Below are positions 13,793 through 21,440 of a stretch of 29,368 nucleotides of DNA, piece after piece. The notes below the pieces were generated by a model. It did no database searches. It was given only the letters and a program-made list of their open reading frames with translations, and was not told where the DNA came from. The position numbers and the translations under genes are program-made. This DNA is from a virus, in the IMG/VR virus record IMGVR_UViG_3300048672_000344, positions 1 through 29,368 of that record; one strand, 5' to 3'. The first letter of the stretch is position 1. The number at the start of each line of letters is the position of its first letter.

Positions 13793-13962
13793 AACCAGTC
13801 AGCGACCTAGTTCGCAAATACGGCAGCCTGCGCAAAGCGGGCAAGGTTCTTAACCGATGCCACAAGACGGTTGATCGATGGGCCAAAGCTGGCGCGTTGA
13901 TTGACCAGCAAGGTACGGTTTGGATTAAGACGGCAGAGACTAACTACAAGGAATCGGAATAA
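13789..13962 (+). CDS. Small helix-turn-helix protein (57 aa), Cro-like size
   Basis: A 57-codon frame: 'MKPVSDLVRKYGSLRKAGKV' then 'LNRCHKTVDRWAKAGALIDQ'. The segment about 10-36 reads as a helix-turn-helix (YGSLRKAGKVLNRCHKTVDRW, with 'KTVDRW' as recognition helix), followed by a short strand 'GTVWIKT'. Size and layout resemble Cro or excisionase-type proteins. It starts on ATGA and ends on TAATG overlaps. A small transcriptional regulator is likely; the target is unknown. Confidence 0.72.
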   Translation: MKPVSDLVRKYGSLRKAGKVLNRCHKTVDRWAKAGALIDQQGTVWIKTAETNYKESE

Positions 13963-14207
13963 TGAGCGAACAAATGCGGAAAGAGTTTGAGGCGTGGGCT
14001 GAATCAAAAAAGTGGTGCATTTTAAAAACTGATGGCGTTTATAACAACACGATTGTTGGCTGCGCTTTTGAAGCATGGCAAGCCAGCCGAGCGGCGATTG
14101 TTGTTGACCTATCGGATTTATGCGAAGCAAGTTATACTTATTTTGGTACTTGTTATAAATCAGATGTTGAGTATCGTTTAGAACAAGCAGGAGTATCGTA
14201 CAAATGA
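13962..14207 (+). CDS. Conserved phage hypothetical protein (81 aa)
   Basis: An 81-residue protein: 'MRKEFEAWAESKKWCILKTD' then 'CAFEAWQASRAAIVVDL'. The 'REAFEAWxxx...AFEAWQASRAAI' pattern is a widespread small early phage protein of unknown function, often found near replication genes. It is coupled to neighbours by TAATG and ATGA overlaps. Confidence 0.75.
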   Translation: MSEQMRKEFEAWAESKKWCILKTDGVYNNTIVGCAFEAWQASRAAIVVDLSDLCEASYTYFGTCYKSDVEYRLEQAGVSYK

Positions 14208-14371
14208 AAGGATTAACATACCAAGTAAAACAAAAAGCCACTAACAGAGTGTTGCGACTGTCGGAATTGGGGCCAAATAGCAGAGAAGTAGCCAAGCGCT
14301 TAATCGCACAAGGCGAGTTGATTAAATCTAAATGCGGAACTGGTTTTGTGATTGGGGAGTTGAAGAAATGA
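14204..14371 (+). CDS. Small putative winged-helix-like protein (55 aa)
   Basis: A 55-codon basic frame (MKGLTYQVKQKATNRVLRLS, then ELGPNSREVAKRLIAQGELI). 'SREVAKRLIAQGELIKSKCG' followed by 'TGFVI' looks like the last helix and wing of a winged-helix module. Start and stop both form ATGA overlaps. Function unknown; DNA binding is a reasonable guess. Confidence 0.65.
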   Translation: MKGLTYQVKQKATNRVLRLSELGPNSREVAKRLIAQGELIKSKCGTGFVIGELKK

Positions 14372-14655
14372 CAGTACACGACTTTTGGCTAACAATCGAC
14401 CATCAAGGCGAGCGAGACAGCTTGGAGCAAGCGCGACTAGAACACTTGGCGCAGCAAATCCGCAGTGAGATGAAGGCGAGTGATTTTATCCAGGAGATTG
14501 AAGAAAGCGCAAGTTTTGACACTGATTGCATCAAAGCGATTCAGTTGATGTTCTTAGGTGGAGATCCGGCAACGTGCGCGAAGGTTTTGACTAAGTTTGC
14601 TGATGCTTGGTTATACCGTCAAGCAATGAAGTTGGCTCAACAGTATAACAAATAG
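14368..14655 (+). CDS. Hypothetical protein (95 aa)
   Basis: A 95-residue acidic helical protein (MTVHDFWLTIDHQGERDSLE...). I start it at 14368 because this ATG overlaps the upstream stop as ATGA and GGGGAG lies before it; a longer frame from 14332 has no such support. The C-terminal 'GGDPATCAKVLTKFADAWLY' is followed by a stable hairpin after the stop. No family is recognised. Confidence 0.65.
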   Translation: MTVHDFWLTIDHQGERDSLEQARLEHLAQQIRSEMKASDFIQEIEESASFDTDCIKAIQLMFLGGDPATCAKVLTKFADAWLYRQAMKLAQQYNK

Positions 14656-14667
14656 CGCTTCGGCGCT
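14654..14667 (+). other. UUCG-tetraloop mRNA hairpin
   Basis: AGCGC-TTCG-GCGCT, a compact stem capped by the very stable UUCG tetraloop, lies between two genes and is followed by GAGG, the next gene's ribosome binding site, not a T tract. It is not a terminator. It may protect or process the transcript. Confidence 0.55.
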
Positions 14668-14680
14668 TGAGGATGAAGAA

Positions 14681-14902
14681 ATGAACGAAACATATTTGGC
14701 TTGGTTCGTTATTGGCGTTTGCGCAGTTGTTGTTTTACCTTTCTTTGGCGCAGCAGCTATTGATTTTAATCCAGACAAAAAAGGCGTCACAGAAAGAGTG
14801 CTGCAAGTTTGGCTTGCTGGATTTGCTGTCTTCGCTTCGCTGTCTGCGTTTATCGCGGTAGCTGTGTTGCTTACTTGGGCTTTGTCGGTGGTGACGAAGT
14901 GA
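14681..14902 (+). CDS. Small two-helix membrane protein (73 aa)
   Basis: A 73-residue hydrophobic protein with two predicted membrane helices, ~5-26 (YLAWFVIGVCAVVVLPFFGA) and ~43-70 (VWLAGFAVFASLSAFIAVAV), separated by a polar loop (IDFNPDKKGVTERV). GAGG lies upstream of ATG. Size and topology would fit a class II holin, but it lies in the middle operon without an endolysin nearby, so a membrane-located early/middle function is as likely. The stop overlaps the next GTG start. Confidence 0.7.
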   Translation: MNETYLAWFVIGVCAVVVLPFFGAAAIDFNPDKKGVTERVLQVWLAGFAVFASLSAFIAVAVLLTWALSVVTK

Positions 14903-15354
14903 CTAAGCGCAAACCACACAACCAAAACAAGCGGCTAATCACGCAATCAATCATTGCAATGAGAAACCTGGCGCTAAAGATGAAACTTTCCGAAGTAGAC
15001 AAAGGCGTTGATGCAATCAACTACAAGACGCGCAAGCCTGAGGCAGTAGGCCAGTCAGTCGCACAAGCTTTAGACCGCACAGCGTTCAAATGGGCCATCT
15101 TATTAGTGGTTAATGCAATCGAGCGCAACGGAAAGAGCAAGACGTTAACCAAGTGGACACGACTAGCAGCGCCTTATAGGCACTCTGCGCTAACCGATTG
15201 GCTGCGAGTTGAGCGCCAAGCCATGATCGACGATTGCAAAGGAAAGTGCGAAGTCATAGATGCCGGATGGGTAGCAATACCAACTCCGCCAGCGTTTGTG
15301 GATGATTTAACAGAGCAGATATTGATTGATAACTTGAAGGAGTTGATAGCATGA
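14899..15354 (+). CDS. Hypothetical protein with GTG start (151 aa)
   Basis: A 151-residue basic protein. I place the start at GTG 14899, which overlaps the upstream TGA (GTGA); the longer frame from 14809 would run deep into the membrane-protein gene. The N terminus is Lys/Arg-rich (TKRKPHNQNKRLITQSIIAM), and the centre includes 'AFKWAILLVVNAIERNGKSK' and 'WTRLAAPYRHSALTDWLRVE'. Its place near the end of the middle operon is where lambdoid phages keep the late antiterminator Q, but I see no Q-like motif and make no assignment. Confidence 0.65.
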   Translation: MTKRKPHNQNKRLITQSIIAMRNLALKMKLSEVDKGVDAINYKTRKPEAVGQSVAQALDRTAFKWAILLVVNAIERNGKSKTLTKWTRLAAPYRHSALTDWLRVERQAMIDDCKGKCEVIDAGWVAIPTPPAFVDDLTEQILIDNLKELIA

Positions 15355-15521
15355 ACGTATACCGCATAGCAGCAACAACACGCGCAGGAAACTACATTCA
15401 AACAGAAATATCAGCCAGCAGCATGTTGGCACTTGTGCAGCCGATGGTTTATGAACTAGCAGTTGAGCATAAGACTTGCATCGACGATGTTGTTGAGCTT
15501 GATATAACGGAGTTGGAATGA
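15351..15521 (+). CDS. Small hypothetical protein (56 aa)
   Basis: A 56-codon acidic frame (MNVYRIAATTRAGNYIQTEI...DDVVELDITELE), beta-alpha in appearance, joined to both neighbours by ATGA-type overlaps. No family is recognised. Confidence 0.65.
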   Translation: MNVYRIAATTRAGNYIQTEISASSMLALVQPMVYELAVEHKTCIDDVVELDITELE

Positions 15522-15736
15522 TGGGATATCACAGCAATGAAGATATGACAAAAAAGTGTATCAGTGATGCTTGCAGATTTATTAATGACAGAGAGCGTTA
15601 TAAGTATTTAGCTCAGTTGCTGATGGACCACATGAAACTAAGCGATGCCGACGTGGTTGGATTGCTACTTAAAGCTAGAGCTGCCGATTTTGATGGTGTC
15701 CGAGCTTTTTTAGCGAAGGCTGGTAAAAATGGCTGA
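15518..15736 (+). CDS. Hypothetical protein (72 aa)
   Basis: A 72-residue helical protein (MMGYHSNEDMTKKCISDACR...). Two ATG codons in a row offer the start, with GGAG a few bases upstream. 'KLSDADVVGLLLKARAADFD' forms a likely amphipathic helix pair. The last codons overlap the next gene by 8 bp. No family is recognised. Confidence 0.65.
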   Translation: MMGYHSNEDMTKKCISDACRFINDRERYKYLAQLLMDHMKLSDADVVGLLLKARAADFDGVRAFLAKAGKNG

Positions 15737-15893
15737 AATCCTAGACCTAAACAAGCCAAAGGTATTTGTCAGAGAGGCTGAGCTATATGAGCGAATCACA
15801 AAGCTGCTTGATGAATACGCAGGCGACTTGTCAGTAGTTGCGGCTCTTGGTGTTTTAGAGCTTGCAAAGGACTACATTAAACACCAATCATAA
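15729..15893 (+). CDS. Small hypothetical protein (54 aa)
   Basis: A 54-codon frame (MAEILDLNKPKVFVREAELY, then ERITKLLDEYAGDLSVVAAL). The 'LLDEYAGDLSVVAALGVLEL' stretch is like that of small early proteins found in several siphoviruses, of unknown function. It is the last gene of the rightward middle operon, and its TAA leads directly into the terminator stem. Confidence 0.65.
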   Translation: MAEILDLNKPKVFVREAELYERITKLLDEYAGDLSVVAALGVLELAKDYIKHQS

Positions 15894-15917
15894 GCAGCTT
15901 TCGGGCTGCTTTCTTTT
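15892..15917 (+). terminator. Intrinsic terminator of the replication/middle operon
   Basis: AAGCAGC-TTTCGG-GCTGCTT followed by TCTTTT: a 7-bp perfect stem with a T tract, right after the last middle gene and just before the small-terminase leader. Confidence 0.9.
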
Positions 15918-15921
15918 GCGC

Positions 15922-15973
15922 TATACTCAACAAATCTGCCAGCGGTGCTGGTGTTTATTAAGCGGTGCTTGAT
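15922..15973 (+). promoter_or_regulatory. Late leader A: TATACT + GCGGTGC pair upstream of terS
   Basis: TATACT (15922-15927), then 14 nt, GCGGTGC (15942-15948), then 13 nt, GCGGTGC (15962-15968), then 5 nt and ATG at 15974. The first copy is the core of hairpin CCAGC-GGT-GCTGG (15939-15951). The second provides a GGTG-type ribosome binding sequence. No good -35 exists 17 bp upstream, suggesting activator dependence. The same arrangement with identical spacing precedes the scaffold gene. Confidence 0.7.
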
Positions 15974-16369
15974 ATGTTGACCCCAAAACAAGAAAACTTC
16001 TGCCAGCTTTACGTTAAGCTAGGCAATGCCAGCGAAGCCTATAGACAGGCTTATAACTCATCTGCAAAAGCTCAATCTGTAGCGGTAGAGGCTTCAAAGC
16101 TGATGTCTGATCCTAATATTTCCCTTAGAGTTGCAGAATTGCGCGAAGAAATGAGCGAGCTTGCTTATTGGTCACGCATGGACAGCCTGAAAGTGCTTGC
16201 CGATATTGCCAAAGGCATTGATTCAGAAGCGAAGCCATCCGATAAAGTTGCAGCGGTTAAGGTTATTAACTCAATGCATGGATGGGATAAGCAGATCATC
16301 GACCAGACAACAACACACAAAGCTGATAAATCACTTGCTGAATTGCTGACAAATGGCAGCAAGCGCTAA
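15974..16369 (+). CDS. terS: Terminase small subunit (Terminase_2-like)
   Basis: A 131-residue small terminase that recognises phage DNA and regulates the large subunit. The N terminus 'LTPKQENFCQLYVKLGNASE' with 'AYRQAYN' is the classic helix-turn-helix opening of the Terminase_2 family. The middle 'EASKLMSDPNISLRVAELRE' forms the coiled oligomerisation part. ATG 15974 is preferred to an in-frame GTG at 15965, which lies inside the conserved leader motif. It overlaps terL by 17 bp. Confidence 0.92.
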   Translation: MLTPKQENFCQLYVKLGNASEAYRQAYNSSAKAQSVAVEASKLMSDPNISLRVAELREEMSELAYWSRMDSLKVLADIAKGIDSEAKPSDKVAAVKVINSMHGWDKQIIDQTTTHKADKSLAELLTNGSKR

Positions 16370-17921
16370 TCACGAAGCGGCAAAAGAATATCTAAGCCGC
16401 TTATCAGAGCTTTCACTTATCGAACTTGTTGACGCAATGTCTTACAAGTGGTTTAGGCTCAACACGCTTTACCACATCAAAGACAAAACAGGTAAAAAGG
16501 TTTTATTTGAGCCAAACCAAGAGCAAGAAACATTTTATCTTGACACTCATGGCAGAGACATAATCTTAAAGGCTCGGCAACTTGGGTTTACCACGTTCAA
16601 GATGATCAGCGACTTGGACGATTGCTTATTCACTCCAAACCATAGCGCTGGTTGTATATGTCACAATCTGGAAGATGCAAAAGACATATTTAGAAATAAA
16701 ATCAAATACGCATACCAAAACATATCAGAGCAGCAGCGCGAATTGATTGCGATGATGGGTTACGACCTACCAAAGCCAATCAACGACAAAGATAACAGCT
16801 ATGTATTTAACAACGGAAGCAGCATTAAAGTATCTGTCAGCTATCGAGGCGGCACCTTGCAAAGTCTGCACGTTTCCGAGTTTGGTAAGATTTGCAAGAA
16901 GTACCCAGAGAAGGCAAAAGAGATTGTTACAGGCGCGTTTGAAGCTGTTGGTATCGACGGAAGCATTACGATAGAGTCAACCGCAGAAGGTAAAGATGGC
17001 TATTTCTTTGATTACTGCTCAACAGCTAAGAAGTTAAAAGACCAAGGTAAAAATCCGTCAAAGCTAGATTTTAACTTTCACTTCTTTCCTTGGTATTGGC
17101 GCGCAGAGTACTCGCTGGAAGGTGGAGAAATTGCCAACAGCTTAACTTCATACTTTGATGAGCTAAAAGCAAAGCACAGCATCGAGTTAACTAATGGACA
17201 GATGGCTTGGTATTCTGCGAAATGGAAAACGCTTGGCGACGATATGAAGCGCGAATATCCGTCAACACCAGAAGAAGCATTTGCTCAGTCTATTGAGGGC
17301 GCTTACTACGCGCAGCAATTCAGAAAGATTTACGCAGACGGTCGAATTTGCCAAGGTTTAAACAATCAGGCCAAGGTGCACACCGTTTGGGATATTGGTG
17401 TTGGCGACTCTACATCGATTTGGTTCTATCAGCGCATTGGCAGTGAGATCCATTTGGTTGACTTCTACGAAAACAGCGGAGAAGGTTTGCAGCACTACAT
17501 GAAGGAGATGAAAAAGCGCGGCTATGACTATGGCGAGCACTGGGGACCTCACGATATTGAAAACAGAGAATTTGGCTCAGGTGCGCAAAGCAGGAAAGAT
17601 GCTGCCGCCAACGGTGTTGAAATAGATGGTGTTATTTACAAGATAAATTTCCAAGTAGTGCCGAAAAAGCCAATTGACGCAGGCATTGATGATGTTAGGA
17701 CTATACTTGCTAAATGTGTTTTTGATGAAAGAAAATGCGAGCAAGGCATAAAGGCGCTTGAGAGCTACCGCAAAGAATGGAACGATAAACTAGGCTGCTG
17801 GCGCGATAGACCGCTACATGATTGGTCAAGTCATGCTTCTGACGCTTTCCGCTACCTAGCTGTTGTTGAGGTTGGCAGAACTAAACCGATAGACAGGCCG
17901 CTCGCATGGGGCCGCAGATGA
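16353..17921 (+). CDS. terL: Terminase large subunit
   Basis: A 522-residue packaging motor. The ATPase domain holds the terminase-type Walker A 'KARQLGFTT' (73-81), the Walker B/catalytic Glu region 'SLHVSEFGK' (171-179) and the coupling-like 'ESTAEG' (208-213). The RNase H-like nuclease domain starts near 'VWDIGVGDSTSIWF' (345-358; Asp347 and Asp352 as likely metal ligands) and ends with 'HDWSSHASDAFRYLA' (489-503, Asp490 and Asp497). Length is normal. It overlaps terS by 17 bp and the next gene by ATGA. Packaging mode (cos or headful) cannot be decided by eye. Confidence 0.95.
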   Translation: MAASANHEAAKEYLSRLSELSLIELVDAMSYKWFRLNTLYHIKDKTGKKVLFEPNQEQETFYLDTHGRDIILKARQLGFTTFKMISDLDDCLFTPNHSAGCICHNLEDAKDIFRNKIKYAYQNISEQQRELIAMMGYDLPKPINDKDNSYVFNNGSSIKVSVSYRGGTLQSLHVSEFGKICKKYPEKAKEIVTGAFEAVGIDGSITIESTAEGKDGYFFDYCSTAKKLKDQGKNPSKLDFNFHFFPWYWRAEYSLEGGEIANSLTSYFDELKAKHSIELTNGQMAWYSAKWKTLGDDMKREYPSTPEEAFAQSIEGAYYAQQFRKIYADGRICQGLNNQAKVHTVWDIGVGDSTSIWFYQRIGSEIHLVDFYENSGEGLQHYMKEMKKRGYDYGEHWGPHDIENREFGSGAQSRKDAAANGVEIDGVIYKINFQVVPKKPIDAGIDDVRTILAKCVFDERKCEQGIKALESYRKEWNDKLGCWRDRPLHDWSSHASDAFRYLAVVEVGRTKPIDRPLAWGRR

Positions 17922-18109
17922 CAAACCTGTCAGAGCATCAACCGCATATCGTCGTAGCGACTGCTGATGCGGTACATGTTATTTGTCTAACCGATATTCG
18001 CAGGCTTGCACAAGGTTTGCCTTATCATGGAGACAAGGCGATAATGATTCAAATACTAGCCACAGCATTAAGAGATTTAATCGATGAGCATGACAGCAGA
18101 TCAACTTAG
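17918..18109 (+). CDS. Small hypothetical protein between terL and head gene (63 aa)
   Basis: A 63-residue protein (MTNLSEHQPHIVVATADAVH, then VICLTDIRRLAQGLPYHGDK). The start at 17918 gives an ATGA overlap with terL; an alternative at 17906 adds four residues. It overlaps the next gene by 26 bp. The location suggests a packaging or head accessory protein. No family is recognised. Confidence 0.6.
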   Translation: MTNLSEHQPHIVVATADAVHVICLTDIRRLAQGLPYHGDKAIMIQILATALRDLIDEHDSRST

Positions 18110-19181
18110 ACATGAGGCAATGCTGCAACGAGTGGCAACCGGGTTATTAAAGACCAACGTTTACCCGTCACTCGCTGAGGCTTACAAATCAGTCAGAGAA
18201 ATCCTGTTGGCTCAGGAAGAAATCAAGAGCGCAGCGCAGCTTAATCGCATAACGAAAGCCATTAGCGCATCAGTAACAGAGATTTACTCAGCAGGCTGGC
18301 AAGAAGCTACCAAAGAATTGCAAGCGCTGGCTGTTTACGAATCTAGCTACTATGCGGAGTTAATCGGCAAGTGGAATGATGTCGAGTTAGCTACTCCAGG
18401 CAGCAAGTCGATTATCGATTATGTGAATTCGGCTTTGATGGTACTTGGTGAAGGCGAGCGAGCAAAGGTTGGCGCATGGGCTGAGTTTGTCAACACTGCA
18501 ACGCAGGAATATACACAGCAGTACAATAACCTTGTGAAGATTGGCTATACTCGCAGCGCAACGGTTCAGCAGATCACTAAGTCACTCAAGACATTCAATG
18601 ATGGATTAGCAAAACAGCAAGCAGAAGCGTTGGCGCGTACCGGTGTCATGCACTACGCACAGAATGCACGAGAAGCAATGGCAACCGATAACCGCGACAT
18701 CATAGACAGGCGGTATTTTCTTGCAATGCTCGACAATCGCACCTCGCTTGGTTGCAGGTCATTACATGGGCGCACTTGGCAGCTTGAAGATGACAGCTAT
18801 GTGAGATTGCCTCGGCATTTTAGATGCCGCTCAAGCTACGTCTATCTATTGGAAGGTCAGGACAAGCCAATCGGCATGACTCCGGCAATTGGCTCAGGTG
18901 CTGACTATCCTGAAGATGCAGATAAAAAGCCAACTTACAAAGGACGAAAAGATTTAGGCAAGTTCAAAATTGAGCAAGTGCCTGCTGATATTTCACCGGA
19001 CGCATGGTTAAGGCAGCAATCGAGAGAGTTTGTCATTGACTCACTCGGCAAGACTCGCGCAGAGCTATTCTTGGATGGCGGATTGAAGATTGAAAGCATG
19101 ACTGATACGTTTGGCAATCCGTTAACATTGGAGCAGTTACGAGAGCGAGACGGCAAGGCTTTTGCTAAGATTGGCATTTAG
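18084..19181 (+). CDS. Head morphogenesis protein, SPP1 gp7-like (Phage_Mu_F superfamily)
   Basis: A 365-residue minor head protein. The helical N-terminal half is followed by the family signature 'MLDNRTSLGCRSLHGRTWQL' (about 215-234) and 'LPRHFRCRSSYV' (about 242-253), with the conserved Cys, His and Arg residues of the PF04233 module. A C-terminal ADP-ribosyltransferase-like or structural part ends 'LEQLRERDGKAFAKIGI'. Proteins of this family sit with the portal inside the procapsid and affect DNA ejection. Gene order terL - head morphogenesis - portal differs from SPP1 (portal first) but occurs in related phages. Confidence 0.88.
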   Translation: MSMTADQLRHEAMLQRVATGLLKTNVYPSLAEAYKSVREILLAQEEIKSAAQLNRITKAISASVTEIYSAGWQEATKELQALAVYESSYYAELIGKWNDVELATPGSKSIIDYVNSALMVLGEGERAKVGAWAEFVNTATQEYTQQYNNLVKIGYTRSATVQQITKSLKTFNDGLAKQQAEALARTGVMHYAQNAREAMATDNRDIIDRRYFLAMLDNRTSLGCRSLHGRTWQLEDDSYVRLPRHFRCRSSYVYLLEGQDKPIGMTPAIGSGADYPEDADKKPTYKGRKDLGKFKIEQVPADISPDAWLRQQSREFVIDSLGKTRAELFLDGGLKIESMTDTFGNPLTLEQLRERDGKAFAKIGI

Positions 19182-19214
19182 CAGTAAACTATTAAAAACG
19201 ATTAAGGGCGCAAC

Positions 19215-20669
19215 ATGCAGCAGATCACATTACACGCAGACGCAGCATTAATGCTGCCGAAGATTGAAGAAACTCGGATTACCTTGGCTGGTGAGTTTTT
19301 CGTAAAGCAGGCTCAATATGACTTGTTGCCGCATCCTAGCGATGGCGACAAGACAACGGTTGACGCGAAAAACCGTTATTCGATTTACATTGCAAACGCC
19401 GAGTACCAAAACTACGGCGGGCAGACGTTAGCTAGTTTGCTTGGCCGCATGAAGATTAAAGAAGCGGATATTCAAATTCCTGAGCGATTGAGCTACCTGT
19501 TAGAGTCCGCAGACAATGACGGCACATCACTCACAGGCATGATTGAGCAAACCGCATCAGAGTTAATGCCGATTAAGTGGCAAGTGCTTGTGTCTGACTA
19601 TCTTGGATTATCTGAAGTTGATTTAACTGATGTGTCAATCGAGGATGTTAAGCGGGCCAATCCTCGCGCAACGATTAAAGCGTACAACAGAGATAAGGTG
19701 GTTAACTGGCATTTTAGCCGCATCAATGGTGCGATGCAGTTGACTTACATCATGCTACGCGAAGACGGCACAGAGTTCGACCCGTACACGGCAACGCACA
19801 CAGCGGTAGAATCTTACCTAGTGTTAGCGCTTGACGAAGGCGGCAATTACTATCAGCAAAAGATTGTTAAACGCTCAAGCGGGTTAGAAGAAGGCGAGCG
19901 CAGCTACATGACTGTTAGCGGCTCAGCGTTAACCTGGCTACCGGTAACATTCGCATCAGATGAAGAAATCAAAGCTGGTGCATTACCTAAGCAAATGGGC
20001 TTCATTAGTCCGATTTGCGACTTGGCATTAGCTCGCTACCGCATGAGCGCTGAATATAAAGAGACTATCCGCAACTTGCCGCCGACTACTTATGTTTTCG
20101 GTGCGCGGTCGAACTTTCAAGAGCAATTCTTTGCTGCTAATGGCAGGGATTACATAGAGACAGGTTCAGGCAGTCGCAACACGTTACCAGATGGCTGCAC
20201 AGTTCAAGTTGTTGGTTGTGAGACTTCAGTCGAGCCATACGAGTCATACTTTGAACGCAACACACAAGAAGCGAGACAAATGGGCGCAGTGCTACAGGGC
20301 GATGTGAAAGCAGCAACAGCTACAGAAGCAGAGATTGCAGCGGCAGAGAATAACGCTCGCTTGGTTGCTTTGGCTCAGGGCTTGGAGTCTGCATATCAGA
20401 AAGCTATTTTATACTGCGGCATGTTTGAAGGGTTGTGGGGAGCTGATGCCATCGAGCAAAACATGGACCAAGTAGTTATCAGCTTGCCTCGCACATTCGC
20501 TAAGTCGAAACTATCAGTCGAAGAAGTGCGCGTTATCATGGAATTAGTGCTTGCAGGACTCAAGCCGCGAGAGTTGGCAATTCGTGAATTAGCAGAGGGT
20601 GGCTGGTCTATGGATGATGCAGAATCGGTGCTGAATGCTATTGACGGTGGCGATAATTTGACGGTTTAG
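19215..20669 (+). CDS. Portal protein, DUF4055-like
   Basis: A 484-residue protein with the DUF4055 portal layout: 'YQNYGGQTLASLLGRMKIKE' near 62-81, 'LLESADNDGTSLTGMIEQTA' near 95-114, a beta-rich middle, and a helical crown including 'RQMGAVLQGDVKAATATEAE' and 'AENNARLVALAQGLESAYQK'. It should form the dodecameric DNA channel at one capsid vertex. AAGGGCG lies before ATG. It is followed by a conserved leader and the scaffold gene. Confidence 0.88.
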   Translation: MQQITLHADAALMLPKIEETRITLAGEFFVKQAQYDLLPHPSDGDKTTVDAKNRYSIYIANAEYQNYGGQTLASLLGRMKIKEADIQIPERLSYLLESADNDGTSLTGMIEQTASELMPIKWQVLVSDYLGLSEVDLTDVSIEDVKRANPRATIKAYNRDKVVNWHFSRINGAMQLTYIMLREDGTEFDPYTATHTAVESYLVLALDEGGNYYQQKIVKRSSGLEEGERSYMTVSGSALTWLPVTFASDEEIKAGALPKQMGFISPICDLALARYRMSAEYKETIRNLPPTTYVFGARSNFQEQFFAANGRDYIETGSGSRNTLPDGCTVQVVGCETSVEPYESYFERNTQEARQMGAVLQGDVKAATATEAEIAAAENNARLVALAQGLESAYQKAILYCGMFEGLWGADAIEQNMDQVVISLPRTFAKSKLSVEEVRVIMELVLAGLKPRELAIRELAEGGWSMDDAESVLNAIDGGDNLTV

Positions 20670-20730
20670 TAAGACAGGTATAAAATCACTAAAGCGATGC
20701 GGTGCATCATAACTAGAGGCGGTGCCTATA
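20658..20730 (+). promoter_or_regulatory. Late leader B: TATAAA + GCGGTGC pair upstream of scaffold
   Basis: TATAAA (20679-20684), then 14 nt, GCGGTGC (20699-20705), then 13 nt, GCGGTGC (20719-20725), then 5 nt and ATG at 20731. The first copy lies in hairpin GATGC-GGT-GCATC (20696-20708). TTGACG at 20658-20663 with a 17-bp spacer to TAAAAT (20681-20686) also makes a good sigma-70 promoter here. All spacings from the TATA box to ATG equal those of leader A. Confidence 0.75.
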
Positions 20731-21426
20731 ATGTTTGTTGAATCATTGGAAAAAGTGCCTGAAGATTGGCGCGATCAGTTTGTTGAAGTTGAAATTGACG
20801 GTAAGAAAGGCTATCAAGATAAAGACAGCCTAGCGCTAAAACAACTAGCGTTTAACGTCAAAGAAGAAAACAAGACGGTTAAAAGCCGTTTATCAGAATT
20901 TGAAAAGCAGCAAGCAGAAAAGCTGGCTGAAGCAGAGCGTAAGGCACTTGAAAAGCTGAAAGCTGAAGGTAAGACGGATGAGATCATAGCAGACCTTGAG
21001 CGCAGACATGGTGAGACGGCTAAGGATTTTCAATCGCGCATCGACCGATTGACCAACAGCATCAAGACCGAAAAACGCACTGCACTTGTAGCAGATTTAG
21101 CGAGCGAGTTGGCAACGGACTCAGGCAGTAAAGCATTTAAACGCCTAGTTGCGGACCGCATCGAGGTTGACCCAGAGACGGGCAAAGTAACGTTTTTAAA
21201 TGATGATGGCGGTGCCTCATCGTTAGATTTGGCAGGGTTCAAAGCGGAGTTATTGAAAGATGACAGCTTTGCGCCACTGCTTAAAGCAGGTGTTGTTACC
21301 AAAGGCGGTGGCAATGCTCAAGGCTCAACAGGTGCAGGCGGTGCTTCCTCTGTTGGCAATTTAGGCGGCTCACGATCTGAACGTGAAGCAGCTTTAGCTA
21401 AAAAGTTTAAATTACCAATCAACTAA
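20731..21426 (+). CDS. Capsid scaffolding protein
   Basis: A 231-residue protein of typical scaffold character: an acidic N terminus (VPEDWRDQFVEVEIDGKKGY), a long charged coiled coil (about 40-115, including 'KSRLSEFEKQQAEKLAEAER'), a Gly/Ser-rich hinge near the end ('GGNAQGSTGAGGASSVGNLG') and a basic C-terminal tail 'ALAKKFKLPIN' that could bind the coat protein. It directly precedes the major capsid gene. ATG 20731 is preferred over the in-frame GTG at 20722, which is within the leader motif. Confidence 0.85.
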   Translation: MFVESLEKVPEDWRDQFVEVEIDGKKGYQDKDSLALKQLAFNVKEENKTVKSRLSEFEKQQAEKLAEAERKALEKLKAEGKTDEIIADLERRHGETAKDFQSRIDRLTNSIKTEKRTALVADLASELATDSGSKAFKRLVADRIEVDPETGKVTFLNDDGGASSLDLAGFKAELLKDDSFAPLLKAGVVTKGGGNAQGSTGAGGASSVGNLGGSRSEREAALAKKFKLPIN

Positions 21427-21440
21427 CGGAGAGTACCATC

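Noticed and set aside
13807-14379. 190-codon open frame on the minus strand
   Set aside because: It lies opposite four small plus-strand genes joined by ATGA/TAATG overlaps with ribosome binding sites. Its protein is rich in Arg/Leu/Ser/Cys without any recognisable pattern, so it is a shadow frame.
21207-21342. Further GCGGTGC copies inside the scaffold gene
   Set aside because: They arise from Gly-Gly-Ala codons in the reading frame and lack the TATA box, the second copy at 20 bp and the start codon spacing of the two leaders.
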